The notes: a model not told the origin generated them from the sequence alone. Shown: positions 17,142 to 28,930, numbered from the stretch's first letter. The stretch is 64,000 nt of DNA from Pseudomonas triclosanedens (GCF_026686735.1 NZ_CP113432.1:868001-932000), one strand, 5' to 3'. A program made the numbers and translations.

Positions 17142-20100
17142 CAGAGCGCCACCGGCAGGCGGAAGTTGCGCAGGTTGCCGAGGTCGAATGGGTTCGGCGA
17201 ACGCTGTGCAAGCACCAGGTAATTGGCGCGCAGGCCGCCGAGATCGGCCTTCAGCATCAGCACGTCGCGGCCGCGCAGGTACTCGCTCTGCATCTGGTCG
17301 AACAGGCGGAAGAGTGACCACGGGCCGGTGTTCTTCTCCAGGCTCACCCGGCGGCCGCCGAGTTCTTCGAGTACCAGGCTGGTGCGTCCGTCGTTGGCGT
17401 CGCTGGGCCACTTGAAGGCGACCGGCACGATGGGGCCGTGGCGGTACTCCAGTTGCTGGTCGCCGAAGCGGAAGTCGGCCCGGCTGAGGCTGGAGTCGAT
17501 CGAGTAGGGCTCCAGTTTGAACTGCACCTGTGGCTCGGCCGGGTTTTCCGCGAAGAAGCTGCGGCGGATCGCCTGGGCGTACCCCATCTGTTCGAGGAAG
17601 GCGCGCGACATGGGCAGGGTGTGGCCGTCGACGCTGCGCAGCTTGTAGTTGCCCGGATCGCCGCTGACGAAGGGGTGCAGGTAGGTTTCGAAGAAGCGGT
17701 CGGCGACGCCCTGGGCCTTGAAGAATTCCCGGAAGTCGGCGATGGCGACATCGCTGCTGCTTTGCTGGTTGAACGGATAGCGCTTGTTGATGGCCTTGAA
17801 GTAGAAGCTGTATAGCTCGGCCTGATAGCGCTGGTTGAGGTAGCGGTAGGCGTCGCCCAGCACCAGCGTCCAACTGTCTTCGGCCAGCAGGTTGAACCAG
17901 CCGTTGATCGGTTGCGGCAGGCGTGCGGCGGCGTTGCGCAGGTTGGCCAGCGCATCGGTCTGGCCGCTCATCCGGCCACGGGCCATCTCGAAGGCCATCT
18001 GCTCTGGCTGGCTGGCGCGGGCGAGACCGGCCAGTTGCAGTTGCAGGTCGTTGAGCGCCTGCATCAGCGAGGTGAGGTCGGCCGTCGGGCCGCCATTGTC
18101 GTCGAGCAGGCGATGCAGCGGTTCGAAGCGGCGCTGCATGGCTTGCCGGGCGGTGTCCGGCAGGCTTTTGGCCAGGGCGTCCTGCGCCTGTCCGGCAGCG
18201 GCGGCTGCGAGTTTGCCGACCTTGCCCACCTTGCCGCCGGCTTCGGCCGCGGCGTTGGCCACGTCGCCTGCGGCCTCGGTGCTTTCGGCAAGGCCCGGGA
18301 TGCGCGTGTTGTCGCGGATCTCGACCAGCAGTTGCAGCAGCGGTGAGTTGGCGGCGGTGAGGCCGGCCACTTCTTCGGCGCCCTTGTCAGCTTCGGTTAC
18401 CGGCTGAAGTTGCACGCGGTTGATCGCTTCGCTCCAGAAGTTGGCGTAGTCGCGGAAGTACAGTTGCTGCAACTCGACCATCAGGCGGCTGAGGTCTTGT
18501 CCGCTGAGACTGCTGCCTTCGCCGAGCACCCAGTTGTCGCGCAGGATGTCGCGCACCATCGGTGCGCCCTGGGCGACGAAGTACTGCTGGTAGCCACGCT
18601 GGGTGTAGAAGCCGGGGATCACGTAGTCGGTGCCTGAGAACAGTGCGCCCTGCGGGCCGAGGTGCTGGCCCAGGCGATACTCCGGCAGGCTGCGGGCCTG
18701 TTCGCGCAGTACGCGGTAGACCACGCTGGCCAGGGACTCGCTGCGCAGGACCTGGCGCGCCTGGGCGACCAGTGGCTCGTTCAGCGGGTAGACGAAGGGT
18801 TGCTCCAGCAGACGCGCGAAGTGCGTGCCCAGTCCGTTCTGTACGACGGCTTCGCCGCTGTAGCGCAGCGACCAGTCGGCGCCCATCCAGTCCTTCAGGA
18901 AGTCGGCATCACGGCGCTCGGGAAGGTTGAGCATCAGGTAGGCGCGCAGGCTGCCAAGCAGGCGTTCGCGGTCATTCAGGTTGGCGCGGATCTGTCCTTC
19001 CAGTGTGAGCGCTACGCGGGGCAGCAACTGGCTTTCCAGCTCGCGCTGGTAGGCCGCCTGAAGGACCGGCGTACTGTCGTCGCCCTGGTACAGGCCGCCG
19101 CGCTCATGCAGCGAGACGTCGCCCTTGGGCGGGAAGACCTGGCTGGCCGCGTAACTGGTGTCCAGAGACTTGAGCGCGGTTCGGGCGTCGTCCTGGGGCG
19201 TCAGCGCGGTGTGCTGGCGTTGCAGTTGCTGACTCAGGTCGCGCACCTGCTCCAGGCGTGCATGGTTGGCGGAGAAGCCGCTGGCCCAGAGCAGGCCGAA
19301 GATGCCGAGGAATGCCAGGGCTCCGGCGTAGACCGCCCGCTGGCCCCAGTGGATGCGGCGGGTTTCGCGCTTGTCCAGCCCGGCGAGGTTCGCCTCGGGG
19401 AAGATCACCCGGGAGAACAGGTGGTGGATGAAGCGCGAGCGACCGTGACGCAAGGTGGGCAGCTTGACGTTGGCCATGCCCAGGTTTGCGCAGATGCCGG
19501 CGGTGTCTTCGTCCACCTGTTGGACCAGGTACGGAGCGCTGCTCAGGTAGAAGCCACGCAACTGGCTGGCGCGCTGGTAGCGGTTGCCGGTGAAGGCGGC
19601 GTCGACGAACAGGTTCAGGCGATCGCCGATCTGCGCGAGCTGGTGTGGGAAGTCGAGGATGCGGCCACGGCGCTGGGTGTCGCGCTCCTGGTGCATGCGC
19701 AGGATCACCTGGCTGTTCAGGCGCCGCAGCAGCTCTTCGAATTCCTGGCGCAGGACGCCGATGTCGGTGCCGTTCTGTTCCTTGCGGAAGCTGACGCCGA
19801 GGACCTGGTCGCTTTCCTCCCGCGACAGTTGGTCGAAGAATTCGTCGAAGCCGAGGATCTGGTCGGCTTTGCTCAGTACCAGGTACACCGGCGCGTCGAC
19901 GTGCAGGCGCTGATGGATGTCCTGCAGGCGGCTGCGGGTCTGGCGGGCCAGTTCAGTCAGCTCCTGCTCGCTGCCGCCCTGCAGCAGCTCCACCGGCAGG
20001 TTGACCAGCACGCCGTTCAGCGGCCGAGTGCGGCGGCGCTTGCGCAACAGGCCGAGCAGGGTATTCCAGGCGCTGGTGTCGACTTCGCCGTCGGTTTGGG

Positions 20101-20677
20101 TGAGATAGCGGCCAGCGGTGTCGATCAGGACGCCGTGCTCGGCGAAGTACCAGTCGCAGTGGCGGGTGCCGCTGGTGTCGCGGGTGAGCTGGCGCTCGAT
20201 CTTGTTGATCGGGAAGTCCAGCCCGGAGAAGTCCAGCAGGCTGGTCTTGCCGCTGCCCTGCGGGCCTATCAGCAGGTACCACGGCAGGTCGTTGCGCCAG
20301 CGTTCGCTGCGTCCACGGTAGAGACTGGAGGTTTTCAGCGTGTGCATGGCGTCCTTGAAGCGCACACGCAGTTCCTGTTGCTCTTCGCTGATCTGTTCCT
20401 GACGGCGCAGGCGCTCCCGGCCATCGTCGGTGGACTTTTCCTTTTCTCGGTTGCGGAGTGCGTTCCAACTGACGAAGACCATGAACAGGCCCCAGCAGAG
20501 GAACAGTGCCGCGATAGTCAGCAGACGAGAGCTGGTACTCGCCCAGAACTTGTGCTCGGCGACTGCCAGCAGCGGGCCGGCGAACCACACCAGCAATGCC
20601 AGGACCAGCACTAGCAGGAGGCTCCAGACCCAGGTTCGGCGCAGGATGACGCCCAGCTTCTTGAGGAAGTTCTTCAT
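17141..20677 (-). CDS. tssM: T6SS membrane complex protein TssM (IcmF)
   Basis: A 1178-residue inner-membrane protein. Two transmembrane helices lie near the N-terminus (WSLLLVLVLALLVWF and LLTIAALFLCWGLFMVFV) and a third near residue 440 (AGALAFLGIFGLLWASG). A cytoplasmic NTPase domain has Walker A GPQGSGKTSLLDF near residue 140, and a long periplasmic region ends in an IcmF C-terminal beta domain. It joins TssL and TssJ to span the envelope. ATG 20677 has AGGGA 8 nt upstream; a GTG one codon earlier is possible. Confidence 0.96.
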   Translation of the reverse strand: MKNFLKKLGVILRRTWVWSLLLVLVLALLVWFAGPLLAVAEHKFWASTSSRLLTIAALFLCWGLFMVFVSWNALRNREKEKSTDDGRERLRRQEQISEEQQELRVRFKDAMHTLKTSSLYRGRSERWRNDLPWYLLIGPQGSGKTSLLDFSGLDFPINKIERQLTRDTSGTRHCDWYFAEHGVLIDTAGRYLTQTDGEVDTSAWNTLLGLLRKRRRTRPLNGVLVNLPVELLQGGSEQELTELARQTRSRLQDIHQRLHVDAPVYLVLSKADQILGFDEFFDQLSREESDQVLGVSFRKEQNGTDIGVLRQEFEELLRRLNSQVILRMHQERDTQRRGRILDFPHQLAQIGDRLNLFVDAAFTGNRYQRASQLRGFYLSSAPYLVQQVDEDTAGICANLGMANVKLPTLRHGRSRFIHHLFSRVIFPEANLAGLDKRETRRIHWGQRAVYAGALAFLGIFGLLWASGFSANHARLEQVRDLSQQLQRQHTALTPQDDARTALKSLDTSYAASQVFPPKGDVSLHERGGLYQGDDSTPVLQAAYQRELESQLLPRVALTLEGQIRANLNDRERLLGSLRAYLMLNLPERRDADFLKDWMGADWSLRYSGEAVVQNGLGTHFARLLEQPFVYPLNEPLVAQARQVLRSESLASVVYRVLREQARSLPEYRLGQHLGPQGALFSGTDYVIPGFYTQRGYQQYFVAQGAPMVRDILRDNWVLGEGSSLSGQDLSRLMVELQQLYFRDYANFWSEAINRVQLQPVTEADKGAEEVAGLTAANSPLLQLLVEIRDNTRIPGLAESTEAAGDVANAAAEAGGKVGKVGKLAAAAAGQAQDALAKSLPDTARQAMQRRFEPLHRLLDDNGGPTADLTSLMQALNDLQLQLAGLARASQPEQMAFEMARGRMSGQTDALANLRNAAARLPQPINGWFNLLAEDSWTLVLGDAYRYLNQRYQAELYSFYFKAINKRYPFNQQSSSDVAIADFREFFKAQGVADRFFETYLHPFVSGDPGNYKLRSVDGHTLPMSRAFLEQMGYAQAIRRSFFAENPAEPQVQFKLEPYSIDSSLSRADFRFGDQQLEYRHGPIVPVAFKWPSDANDGRTSLVLEELGGRRVSLEKNTGPWSLFRLFDQMQSEYLRGRDVLMLKADLGGLRANYLVLAQRSPNPFDLGNLRNFRLPVAL

Positions 20678-20693
20678 CACACCAGTCCCTGTG

Positions 20694-21563
20694 TTACGAC
20701 TTGGATTCGACCGCTGCCGGGTCGAGTTGCTGATAGGGTTGCAGCACGTTGTCGCGCTGTTCGCCGAGCACCCAGGCGAAGCCCGAATACATCACCCCCA
20801 GGCAGACCACGGTGAACAGCGCCACCATCCACCACGGCACTATTCGCACCAGGCTGCGGCGCTTGTCGCGCAGGCCTTCCCAATGCGGCGACAGTTCGCG
20901 GGGCACGTCACCGCGCAGTTGGCGAATCTGCCGGTAGAGGCTGTCGCGGATGGCTTCGAGTTCAAGCATTCCGCGCTGCTTCACCTGGTACTTGCCCTCG
21001 AATCCCAGCGCCAGACACAGGTACATCAGCTCCAGCATGGGCAGGTGCTTCACCGGGTTGCTCGACAGGCGCTCGAGCAACTGGAAGAACTTCTCGCCGC
21101 CGAAGGTCTCGTTGTGGAAATTGCTCAACAGGCTCATCTGCGACCACTCGCTTTCCTTGCCCCATGAGGTGGAGACCACCGCTTCGTCGAGGACCGTACA
21201 GAGCACGTAGCGGGCCGCCATCACCTGGCTGCTTTCCCCGCCTTCCTGGAGTGCACGCAGCTCGAACTGCTTGATGCCTGTGGCGAGGCGGCGGTTCAGT
21301 GGCTGCAACTCCTCGACTTTGGACGAGTGCTTGAGCCGTACCACCTCCGAGAGCAGTTCGGCGGCGGCGGCCACCAGCGGGTTGAGGCTGATGTTGAAGC
21401 TTTCCTCCGGGCGCAGGCGGGCGGCGTAGATCATGCGTTCCTGGAGCTGTTCGAAGCGTGGCGGCTCGGCGAAGTCGGTGAGAGGGCTACGCGAGTTGCT
21501 GTCGCCTTCGTGGTCGAGCAGGACGGTCTTGTCATCCTGGCGGTAATCCATTTCCTTGATCAT
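20694..21563 (-). CDS. tssL: T6SS membrane complex protein TssL (DotU)
   Basis: A 289-residue protein with the DotU cytoplasmic domain (NPLVAAAAELLSEV..., YVLCTVLDEAVVSTSWG, LELMYLCLALGFEGKY) and one C-terminal transmembrane helix (VPWWMVALFTVVCLGVMYSGFAW). There is no peptidoglycan-binding OmpA extension. It starts 4 bp after the tssK stop; an alternative start is the Met at codon 5. Confidence 0.95.
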   Translation of the reverse strand: MIKEMDYRQDDKTVLLDHEGDSNSRSPLTDFAEPPRFEQLQERMIYAARLRPEESFNISLNPLVAAAAELLSEVVRLKHSSKVEELQPLNRRLATGIKQFELRALQEGGESSQVMAARYVLCTVLDEAVVSTSWGKESEWSQMSLLSNFHNETFGGEKFFQLLERLSSNPVKHLPMLELMYLCLALGFEGKYQVKQRGMLELEAIRDSLYRQIRQLRGDVPRELSPHWEGLRDKRRSLVRIVPWWMVALFTVVCLGVMYSGFAWVLGEQRDNVLQPYQQLDPAAVESKS

Positions 21564-21567
21564 GCGC

Positions 21568-22899
21568 TCAGTTCCTGATGGCCCAGAACTTCAGTTCGAG
21601 TCCGGCGAATTCGCCGGATACGTGGAAGGCGAAGCCGCCGGAGCGTTCCAGCTGCGTCTGTTCTTCCTGGCTGAGTTCGAGGATGAAATAGGTCTTGTTG
21701 GCGTGGAACGGGATCTGTCTTGGCGCCACGGGCAGCGGTTTGATGCGGATCCCTGGCAGGTGCAGGTTGACCAGTTGGCGGATGCGCTCCACCGGGCCGG
21801 CCTTGAGGTGCGCCGGCAATCGCTGACGCAGTTCCTCGGCCTCGCACTGCGCGCTGGCGGCGAGCACGAAAGAGGCGCTGGTGAGCAACTTGTGGTCGTG
21901 CAGCGGCGAAACCAGGATGCCGTACTGGCGTTGTTGCAGGACCAGTTCGATGGCGTGCTGTTCGAGCACCATCGACAGCACCTGGCGAATTGCTTCCATC
22001 AGCTTGCGGAAGCTGGCGCCCTGGTCGCTGTGCTGGTAGCGGCCGTCCAGGCGCGGGCGCTTGCTGTCGCTGGAGAAGGTCGCCAGGTCGCCAAGCATGG
22101 CCAGCAGCGTGCGGTATACCTCTTCCGGATGGACCTGCTCCAGATCGAGGCAGTGGCGCAGTACCAGTTCGGTGCGGTTGATCAACTGCAGCATCATGAA
22201 GTCGCCGACCTCCGCGCCGCCCACCTTGCCGGTGGAGCGAATGCGATCGGCCAGGGTGTCGCCACGATGCCCGAGCATGCTGATGACTTCCTTCAGGCAC
22301 GACAGCAGATAGGCGCTTTCGTGGAAGTGCAGATGGCTGGGGATGAAGTCCGGGTCGAGGGTGATCCGGCCGTCGGGCGAGGTATCGAGCACATCGCAGA
22401 GCTTCAGTCGCACATACGCCTGGTCGTTGCGCTGCTCGCCGAGCAGCAGGCGGAAATCGGCGTGGCCGCAGGTGACCTGGCTGCTGGAGCTGTCGCCGGC
22501 GTTGCAGTCGGCGACCTCCTGTTCCTTGGTGGTGTAGCGCGCCAGGACGTCGAGCTGTTCCGGGCGGCGTGCCTCGATGTGGTTGCCGGTGACCAGCGGC
22601 AGTGCAAGGTACACCGGGGTGCTGCTGGTGTTCGGCGGTATGTCCAGGGCCAGTGGCTCGTCTCGGCTGCCGAGGTCGAACAGCGAGCCGTCGGGGAGGA
22701 CGCCGGATGCGTGGCTGATCACCAGCTTGCCGGTAGCGAGGAACTGCGTGTCGATTTCCAGGCCGAAGAAGCCCCAGTTGTAGCGGCCCAGAAGGCGGGT
22801 GCGGGTCTTGAGCTGATGGTCGTGGTAGCGGTCGCTTTGCTGGAAGTGTTGCGGGCGCAGGAGCATGCCTTCGCGCCAGATGACTTTATGCGCGGCCAT
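21568..22899 (-). CDS. tssK: T6SS baseplate protein TssK
   Basis: 443 residues beginning MAAHKVIWREGMLLRPQHFQQSDRYHD, the hallmark of TssK, which links the baseplate wedge to the TssJLM membrane complex. It lies 2 bp after tssJ, in the standard order J-K-L-M. Confidence 0.97.
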   Translation of the reverse strand: MAAHKVIWREGMLLRPQHFQQSDRYHDHQLKTRTRLLGRYNWGFFGLEIDTQFLATGKLVISHASGVLPDGSLFDLGSRDEPLALDIPPNTSSTPVYLALPLVTGNHIEARRPEQLDVLARYTTKEQEVADCNAGDSSSSQVTCGHADFRLLLGEQRNDQAYVRLKLCDVLDTSPDGRITLDPDFIPSHLHFHESAYLLSCLKEVISMLGHRGDTLADRIRSTGKVGGAEVGDFMMLQLINRTELVLRHCLDLEQVHPEEVYRTLLAMLGDLATFSSDSKRPRLDGRYQHSDQGASFRKLMEAIRQVLSMVLEQHAIELVLQQRQYGILVSPLHDHKLLTSASFVLAASAQCEAEELRQRLPAHLKAGPVERIRQLVNLHLPGIRIKPLPVAPRQIPFHANKTYFILELSQEEQTQLERSGGFAFHVSGEFAGLELKFWAIRN

Positions 22900-22901
22900 G
22901 T

Positions 22902-23390
22902 TCAGTCATCCTTCTTCGCGGTTTCGGCTTGCTGGATGCCGTTCTGCTCCAGGCGCAGCTCGGCTCGGGTGAGCTTCACCGGCGTCAGCGCGACGACATA
23001 GCGCCAACGGGTTTCCGGCAGGTCGCGATAGGCGGCGAGCACACCGACGTAGCGGCTGCCTTCTTTGACGCTGAGCTTCAGTTCGCGGGTTTCGCCGGGG
23101 CGTAGCTCCAGCTCCTCGCTGACCACCAGGTCGGGGGACAGCGAATCCTTGGCGCGCTCGTAGAGGCTGAAGAAATCCGCGTTCTCGAAGGCCACCGGGT
23201 TCTTCAGTTCCATCAGGCGTACGACGATGGGGGAGGGGCGCCCGTCGAGGTCCGGGTTGAGCTGGTCGCTGGCCGTGAGGGTCAGGTCGAGCTTCGTCAT
23301 CTTCGAGTAGGGCGACAACGCCGAGCAGGCGCTGGTCAGCAGGACCAGCGCCAGCAGGGCAATGGATTTGACTGGGGACATGCGGGTCAT
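22902..23390 (-). CDS. tssJ: T6SS outer-membrane lipoprotein TssJ
   Basis: A 162-residue lipoprotein: signal peptide MSPVKSIALLALVLLTSAC with a lipobox cysteine, then the transthyretin-like TssJ fold (LDLTLTASDQLNPD, PIVVRLMELKNPVAFENADFFSLY). Start 23390 makes an ATGA overlap with fha; an in-frame ATG at 23381 is an alternative. It anchors TssM to the outer membrane. Confidence 0.94.
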   Translation of the reverse strand: MTRMSPVKSIALLALVLLTSACSALSPYSKMTKLDLTLTASDQLNPDLDGRPSPIVVRLMELKNPVAFENADFFSLYERAKDSLSPDLVVSEELELRPGETRELKLSVKEGSRYVGVLAAYRDLPETRWRYVVALTPVKLTRAELRLEQNGIQQAETAKKDD

Positions 23391-24580
23391 CCTTGGGTAT
23401 CGCTGTTGAGGGTGCCGATCAGCCGGACCTGTTCCTCGTAGGCCTGGGCGAAATCGCGGGCGAGCAGGCGCTCGCTCCATTCTTCGTCCTGACGCAGGGA
23501 CTGGTGGTAGCGCCCGTAGGCACGCCAGCGGCCGCTGGCGCCGGAAAGGCGGGATACCTGGCCGTCGCGTTCGAAGCGCAGGGATAGTTGTTCCGGTGCG
23601 AAGTGTTCGAGCGTGCTGCGTACTGCCGCGCGGCTTGCACTGAGCAGGGCGACCTGGTGTGCCTGGAGGTCGCGGAAGGCACGTGCGACGGCTAGCTCGG
23701 CCGACGGCTGGCCTTGCTTGCCGCGCAACAGAGTCGCGAGTGCTTCGCGGCTGTCGGTGCTCTGCTTGAGCGGATTGGCGCTGGGGCCCTGGGCGGTGGT
23801 GAGTGCCAGACGCAGCTCGTTCTTCAGCTCGGTGCGGGTACGCAGGCTCTGCTGCAGGCCGGCGACGCACTGGCGCAGCAGACGGGCGGCCTGCAGGGCG
23901 AGCGCCTCGCGAACGTCGTGGTCGAGAGTGTCGAGGTCGACTCCCAGCTCCGCGCCGTAGCGTTGCCAGAAGCCTTCGGTCTGACGCTCCACGGCATGCT
24001 CCGGGGCGGGCTGGGGAGCAGGCGGTGCCGGTACCAACTGCGGCAGCGGCAGGCTTTCCATGTCGATGGGGGCGTAGTCAGCCTGTAGGCTGGTGCTCGC
24101 CTGGGTCTTGCCGAGCATGCTGAAGTCGTCGCTCTCGGCGTAGATGCGCTCCTGCTGGTCGATGGCGACGAGCGGGTCGAGGTCGAGGAAGGCGTCATCG
24201 GGAATGATGCTGCCGGCGGCGCGCGGACGGCCAATCTCGTCGTCGAATCGTGCCGGGTCCTGCACCAGGCGGGCGCGGATCTCGAACTCGCCCAGGCAGT
24301 ACACCGCTCCATGCTCGATACGCTGCGGCTCATCGCGGCGAAGGCGGGCGCCGCTGTCCTTGAGGCGGACGCCGTTGCTGCTGGTGTCGGTGAGGAAGAA
24401 CGCGCCGTCGCGATAGCTGATCTGCGCGTGATGGCCGGACAGGTGGCGGCGGCTGTCGGGGATCACCCAATCACAGTCCTCGCCCCGGCCGATGATGCCG
24501 CCAGTCTCCTTGAAGGTTTTGCTGGTGAGCAGCTCGCGCGTGATTTGCGGAACGTTCACCATTTCGAATACCAGTTCCAT
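23387..24580 (-). CDS. fha: T6SS FHA-domain scaffold protein
   Basis: A 397-residue protein with an N-terminal forkhead-associated domain (residues 1-115: IIGRGEDCDWVIPDSRRHLSGHHAQISY and TSSNGVRL) and a C-terminal TagH/ImpI-like region that includes VARAFRDLQAHQVALL. A perfect AAGGAG lies 8 nt before the ATG. In HSI-type systems Fha binds phosphothreonine made by the kinase and promotes assembly. Confidence 0.94.
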   Translation of the reverse strand: MELVFEMVNVPQITRELLTSKTFKETGGIIGRGEDCDWVIPDSRRHLSGHHAQISYRDGAFFLTDTSSNGVRLKDSGARLRRDEPQRIEHGAVYCLGEFEIRARLVQDPARFDDEIGRPRAAGSIIPDDAFLDLDPLVAIDQQERIYAESDDFSMLGKTQASTSLQADYAPIDMESLPLPQLVPAPPAPQPAPEHAVERQTEGFWQRYGAELGVDLDTLDHDVREALALQAARLLRQCVAGLQQSLRTRTELKNELRLALTTAQGPSANPLKQSTDSREALATLLRGKQGQPSAELAVARAFRDLQAHQVALLSASRAAVRSTLEHFAPEQLSLRFERDGQVSRLSGASGRWRAYGRYHQSLRQDEEWSERLLARDFAQAYEEQVRLIGTLNSDTQG

Positions 24581-24599
24581 GGTCGTGTGCTCCTTGGCC

Positions 24600-24740
24600 T
24601 CAGTTGCCGCGATTGACCGTCTGCGGCTCGCCCAGCGGGCGGTATTCCTTGTCGTTGAATTTGTAGTTGCCGCTGCACCCACCCAGCGCGAGCAGGGCGG
24701 CGAGGGCGAGCAGGGCTGAGCGTCGGGCGAGAGGGGACAT
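24600..24740 (-). CDS. Small lipoprotein between sfa and fha (OrfX-type)
   Basis: 46 residues: MSPLARRSALLALAALLALGGC with a lipobox, then a short tail (SGNYKFNDKEYRPLGEP). GGAGG lies 8 nt upstream of the ATG. A small ORF occupies the same place in HSI-II of P. aeruginosa. The role is unknown; surface or outer-membrane placement near TssJ is plausible. Confidence 0.8.
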   Translation of the reverse strand: MSPLARRSALLALAALLALGGCSGNYKFNDKEYRPLGEPQTVNRGN

Positions 24741-24811
24741 CAGACGACCTCCGGTGTGGGGTTGGACCAAGGGAAGACAGGTGTTTGCGGATGGCTCATG
24801 GTGGTGTGACC

Positions 24812-26320
<1,509 letters not shown>

Positions 26321-26330
26321 GTCGGCCACC

Positions 26331-28916
26331 TCAGGCGAATTCGCAGGTTGGGCTGGCGTCGCCATCCAGGGTGGCGTGCACGTGGCGCAGGCTTTCTCCA
26401 GCGGCCATCGCCTGCAGCAGGCGATCTGCGATCTGCGGCAGCAGGTGAGCGTCCATCAGTTGGTCGATCAGACGTGCGCCGCTTTCGCTCTGGGTGCAAC
26501 GTTCGGCCAGATGGTCTACCAGAGCGTCGCAATGGCTAAAGCCCAGTTGACGGCGCTGCAGGCGGTCGCCCAGGCGCGCCAGCTTTAGGCGGATCAGTTC
26601 GTGGAGTACATCACCGCCTATCGGGTAGTAGGGCACCACGCGCATGCGCGCCAGCAGCGCCGGTTTGAAATGGCGGCTCAGAGCCGGGCGGATGGCTGCT
26701 TCCAGGTCCTGCACGCTGGGCCGCCGGCCCTCTTCGCAAAGAGCGGAGATGCGCTCGCTGGCCAGGTTCGAGGTCATCAGGATCAGCGTGTTGCGAAAGT
26801 CGATTTCGCGGCCTTCGCCATCGTTGGCGATGCCCTTGTCGAAGATCTGGTAGAAGAGGTTGAGGACGTCGGGGTCGGCTTTCTCGACTTCGTCCAGCAG
26901 CACCACCGAATATGGCTTCTGGCGTACGGCTTCGGTCAGCATGCCGCCTTCGCCGTAGCCGACGTAGCCGGGCGGTGCGCCGATCAGGCGCGAGACGGTG
27001 TGCTTTTCCTGGAACTCGGACATGTTGATGGTGGTGAGGAAGCGCTCGCCGCCGTACAACAGGTCGGCCAGGGCCAGCGCCGTCTCGGTCTTGCCGACGC
27101 CGCTGGGCCCGACCAGCAGGAACACCCCCACCGGTGCATCCGGCTTGTTCAGACCGGCTGCAGTGGCGCGCATGGCGCGGTCCAGCGCCTGGACCGCCTG
27201 TTCCTGGCCGAGCACTCGCACGCGCAGGTCGGCGGCGAAGCTGGCGACCTTGGTGTTGTGTTCGCGGGCCAGTTGCGACAGCGGAACGCCGGTCCAGTGG
27301 CTGATCACTTCGGCAACCAGGCGTGGGCACACTTCGAAGCTGACCAGCCTTTCAAGCTCCTGCGCCTCGCGCAGCTCGGCGTGTACGGCATGCAGCCGCT
27401 CCTCCAGCGCCAAGGCATCTTCCTGCCGCTCGTCTTCGATACGCGCGGCGGCCAGTCGCTGGCGCAATTCCAGCAACTCGCTGGCGAGACCCCGCTGGCG
27501 TTGCCAGTGTTGTTCGAGCTCCGCCTGCTGTGCGGCTGCTTCTTCGAGTCGCGCCTCCAGGGTAGTGAGAGCATCTTCATCGATGGCCAGCCCCGCCTCG
27601 CGGTCGCGGCGCAGGGCCTGGCGCTGGCGTTCGCCTTCGGCCAGCTCGCCGCGCAGTCTTTCCAGGCTTTCCGGGGCGGCGGCGAGGCTGATGCGCACTC
27701 GGGCGCAGGCGGTGTCGAGTACATCGACGGCCTTGTCGGGAAGCTGCCGGCCAGCTAGGTAGCGGGCCGAGAGTTCAGCGGCGGCGACGACCGCATCATC
27801 GCGCAGATAGATACCGTGGCTACCTTCGTAGACACGCGCGAGGCCACGCAGGATGGTGACCGCCTCTGGCACTGTGGGTTCGTGCAGTTGCACTGGCTGG
27901 AAGCGCCGGGCAAGCGCCGGGTCTTTCTCGAAGTATTTTTTGTATTCGGTCCAGGTGGTGGCGGCGATGGTGCGCAGTTCGCCGCGAGCCAGTGCCGGCT
28001 TGAGCAGGTTGGCCGCATCCGAGCCGCCGGCCTGGCCACCCGCGCCGATCAGGGTGTGGGCTTCGTCGATGAACAGGATGATCGGCTTGGCAGACGCTTT
28101 CACTTCGTCGATCACGCCTTTGAGGCGTCGTTCGAACTCACCCTTTACGCTGGCGCCGGCCTGTAGCAGCCCCATGTCCAGCGACAGCAGCTCGATGCCC
28201 AGCAGCGCCTGCGGTACTTCACCGGCAGCGATGCGCGCGGCAAGTCCCTCGACCACGGCCGTCTTGCCCACGCCGGCTTCGCCAACCACGATCGGGTTGT
28301 TCTTCCTGCGCCGCGCGAGGATATCGATCATCTGGCGGATCGAGCTGTCGCGGCACAGCACTGGGTCGAGCTTGCCCTCGCGTGCCTGGCGGGTAAGGTT
28401 GTGGGTAAAGCGCTCCAGCATCGACTCACCCTTGTTCGCTGCGGGTCCCCTGGTGCCTTGCTCCGGCTGCTGGGCAAGGGCGAAGTCGCGCAGACGATCG
28501 GCGTTCAGGTGCGCCAGCAGTGGCTGGTAGTGGCTGCCTGCGTAGCGAAGCGGATTGCGTAGCAGGGCAAGAATCAGCGCGGCCTGGTCGATCTGGTTCT
28601 GGCGCAGTTCGAGGTTGGCGACCAGCAGGGCGTCCTGCAGCCACTGCATGAGTTCGGCGGCGAACACCGGATTGCGCGAAGCGCTGTTTTCGGCGCGCGG
28701 TTGCAGGGCGGCGGCGAGTTCGCCGGCATCCACGCCTGCATCCTGCAGGGCGCGTTGCAGAAGGCCCAAGGGGCGTTCGAGCAGGGCCAGCAGCAGGTCT
28801 TCCACCAGAATCTTGCTGCCGGAACGCGCAACGCAGCGTTCAGCGGCGCCTTCGAGGTCGCGGCGGGTTTCGGCGTCCAGCGCCTGGACGAGTTGTTGCA
28901 GGTCGAGGTTGATCAT
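26331..28916 (-). CDS. clpV: T6SS sheath-recycling ATPase ClpV (TssH)
   Basis: An 861-residue AAA+ disaggregase. It has a Clp N-domain (LVQALDAETRRDLEGAAERCVARSG), a first Walker A, GEAGVGKTAVVEG, near 214, a coiled middle domain (about 400-530) and a second Walker A, GPSGVGKTETALA, near 604 with LLDEVEKADPDV. It unfolds contracted TssB/TssC sheaths for reuse. The start MINLDLQQ has AAGGAA upstream. Confidence 0.96.
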   Translation of the reverse strand: MINLDLQQLVQALDAETRRDLEGAAERCVARSGSKILVEDLLLALLERPLGLLQRALQDAGVDAGELAAALQPRAENSASRNPVFAAELMQWLQDALLVANLELRQNQIDQAALILALLRNPLRYAGSHYQPLLAHLNADRLRDFALAQQPEQGTRGPAANKGESMLERFTHNLTRQAREGKLDPVLCRDSSIRQMIDILARRRKNNPIVVGEAGVGKTAVVEGLAARIAAGEVPQALLGIELLSLDMGLLQAGASVKGEFERRLKGVIDEVKASAKPIILFIDEAHTLIGAGGQAGGSDAANLLKPALARGELRTIAATTWTEYKKYFEKDPALARRFQPVQLHEPTVPEAVTILRGLARVYEGSHGIYLRDDAVVAAAELSARYLAGRQLPDKAVDVLDTACARVRISLAAAPESLERLRGELAEGERQRQALRRDREAGLAIDEDALTTLEARLEEAAAQQAELEQHWQRQRGLASELLELRQRLAAARIEDERQEDALALEERLHAVHAELREAQELERLVSFEVCPRLVAEVISHWTGVPLSQLAREHNTKVASFAADLRVRVLGQEQAVQALDRAMRATAAGLNKPDAPVGVFLLVGPSGVGKTETALALADLLYGGERFLTTINMSEFQEKHTVSRLIGAPPGYVGYGEGGMLTEAVRQKPYSVVLLDEVEKADPDVLNLFYQIFDKGIANDGEGREIDFRNTLILMTSNLASERISALCEEGRRPSVQDLEAAIRPALSRHFKPALLARMRVVPYYPIGGDVLHELIRLKLARLGDRLQRRQLGFSHCDALVDHLAERCTQSESGARLIDQLMDAHLLPQIADRLLQAMAAGESLRHVHATLDGDASPTCEFA

Positions 28917-28930
28917 GAGCTCATCGTTCC

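Noticed and set aside
18662..20614. 650-codon plus-strand ORF opposite tssM
   Set aside because: Antisense shadow of TssM with no domain or ribosome-binding site.
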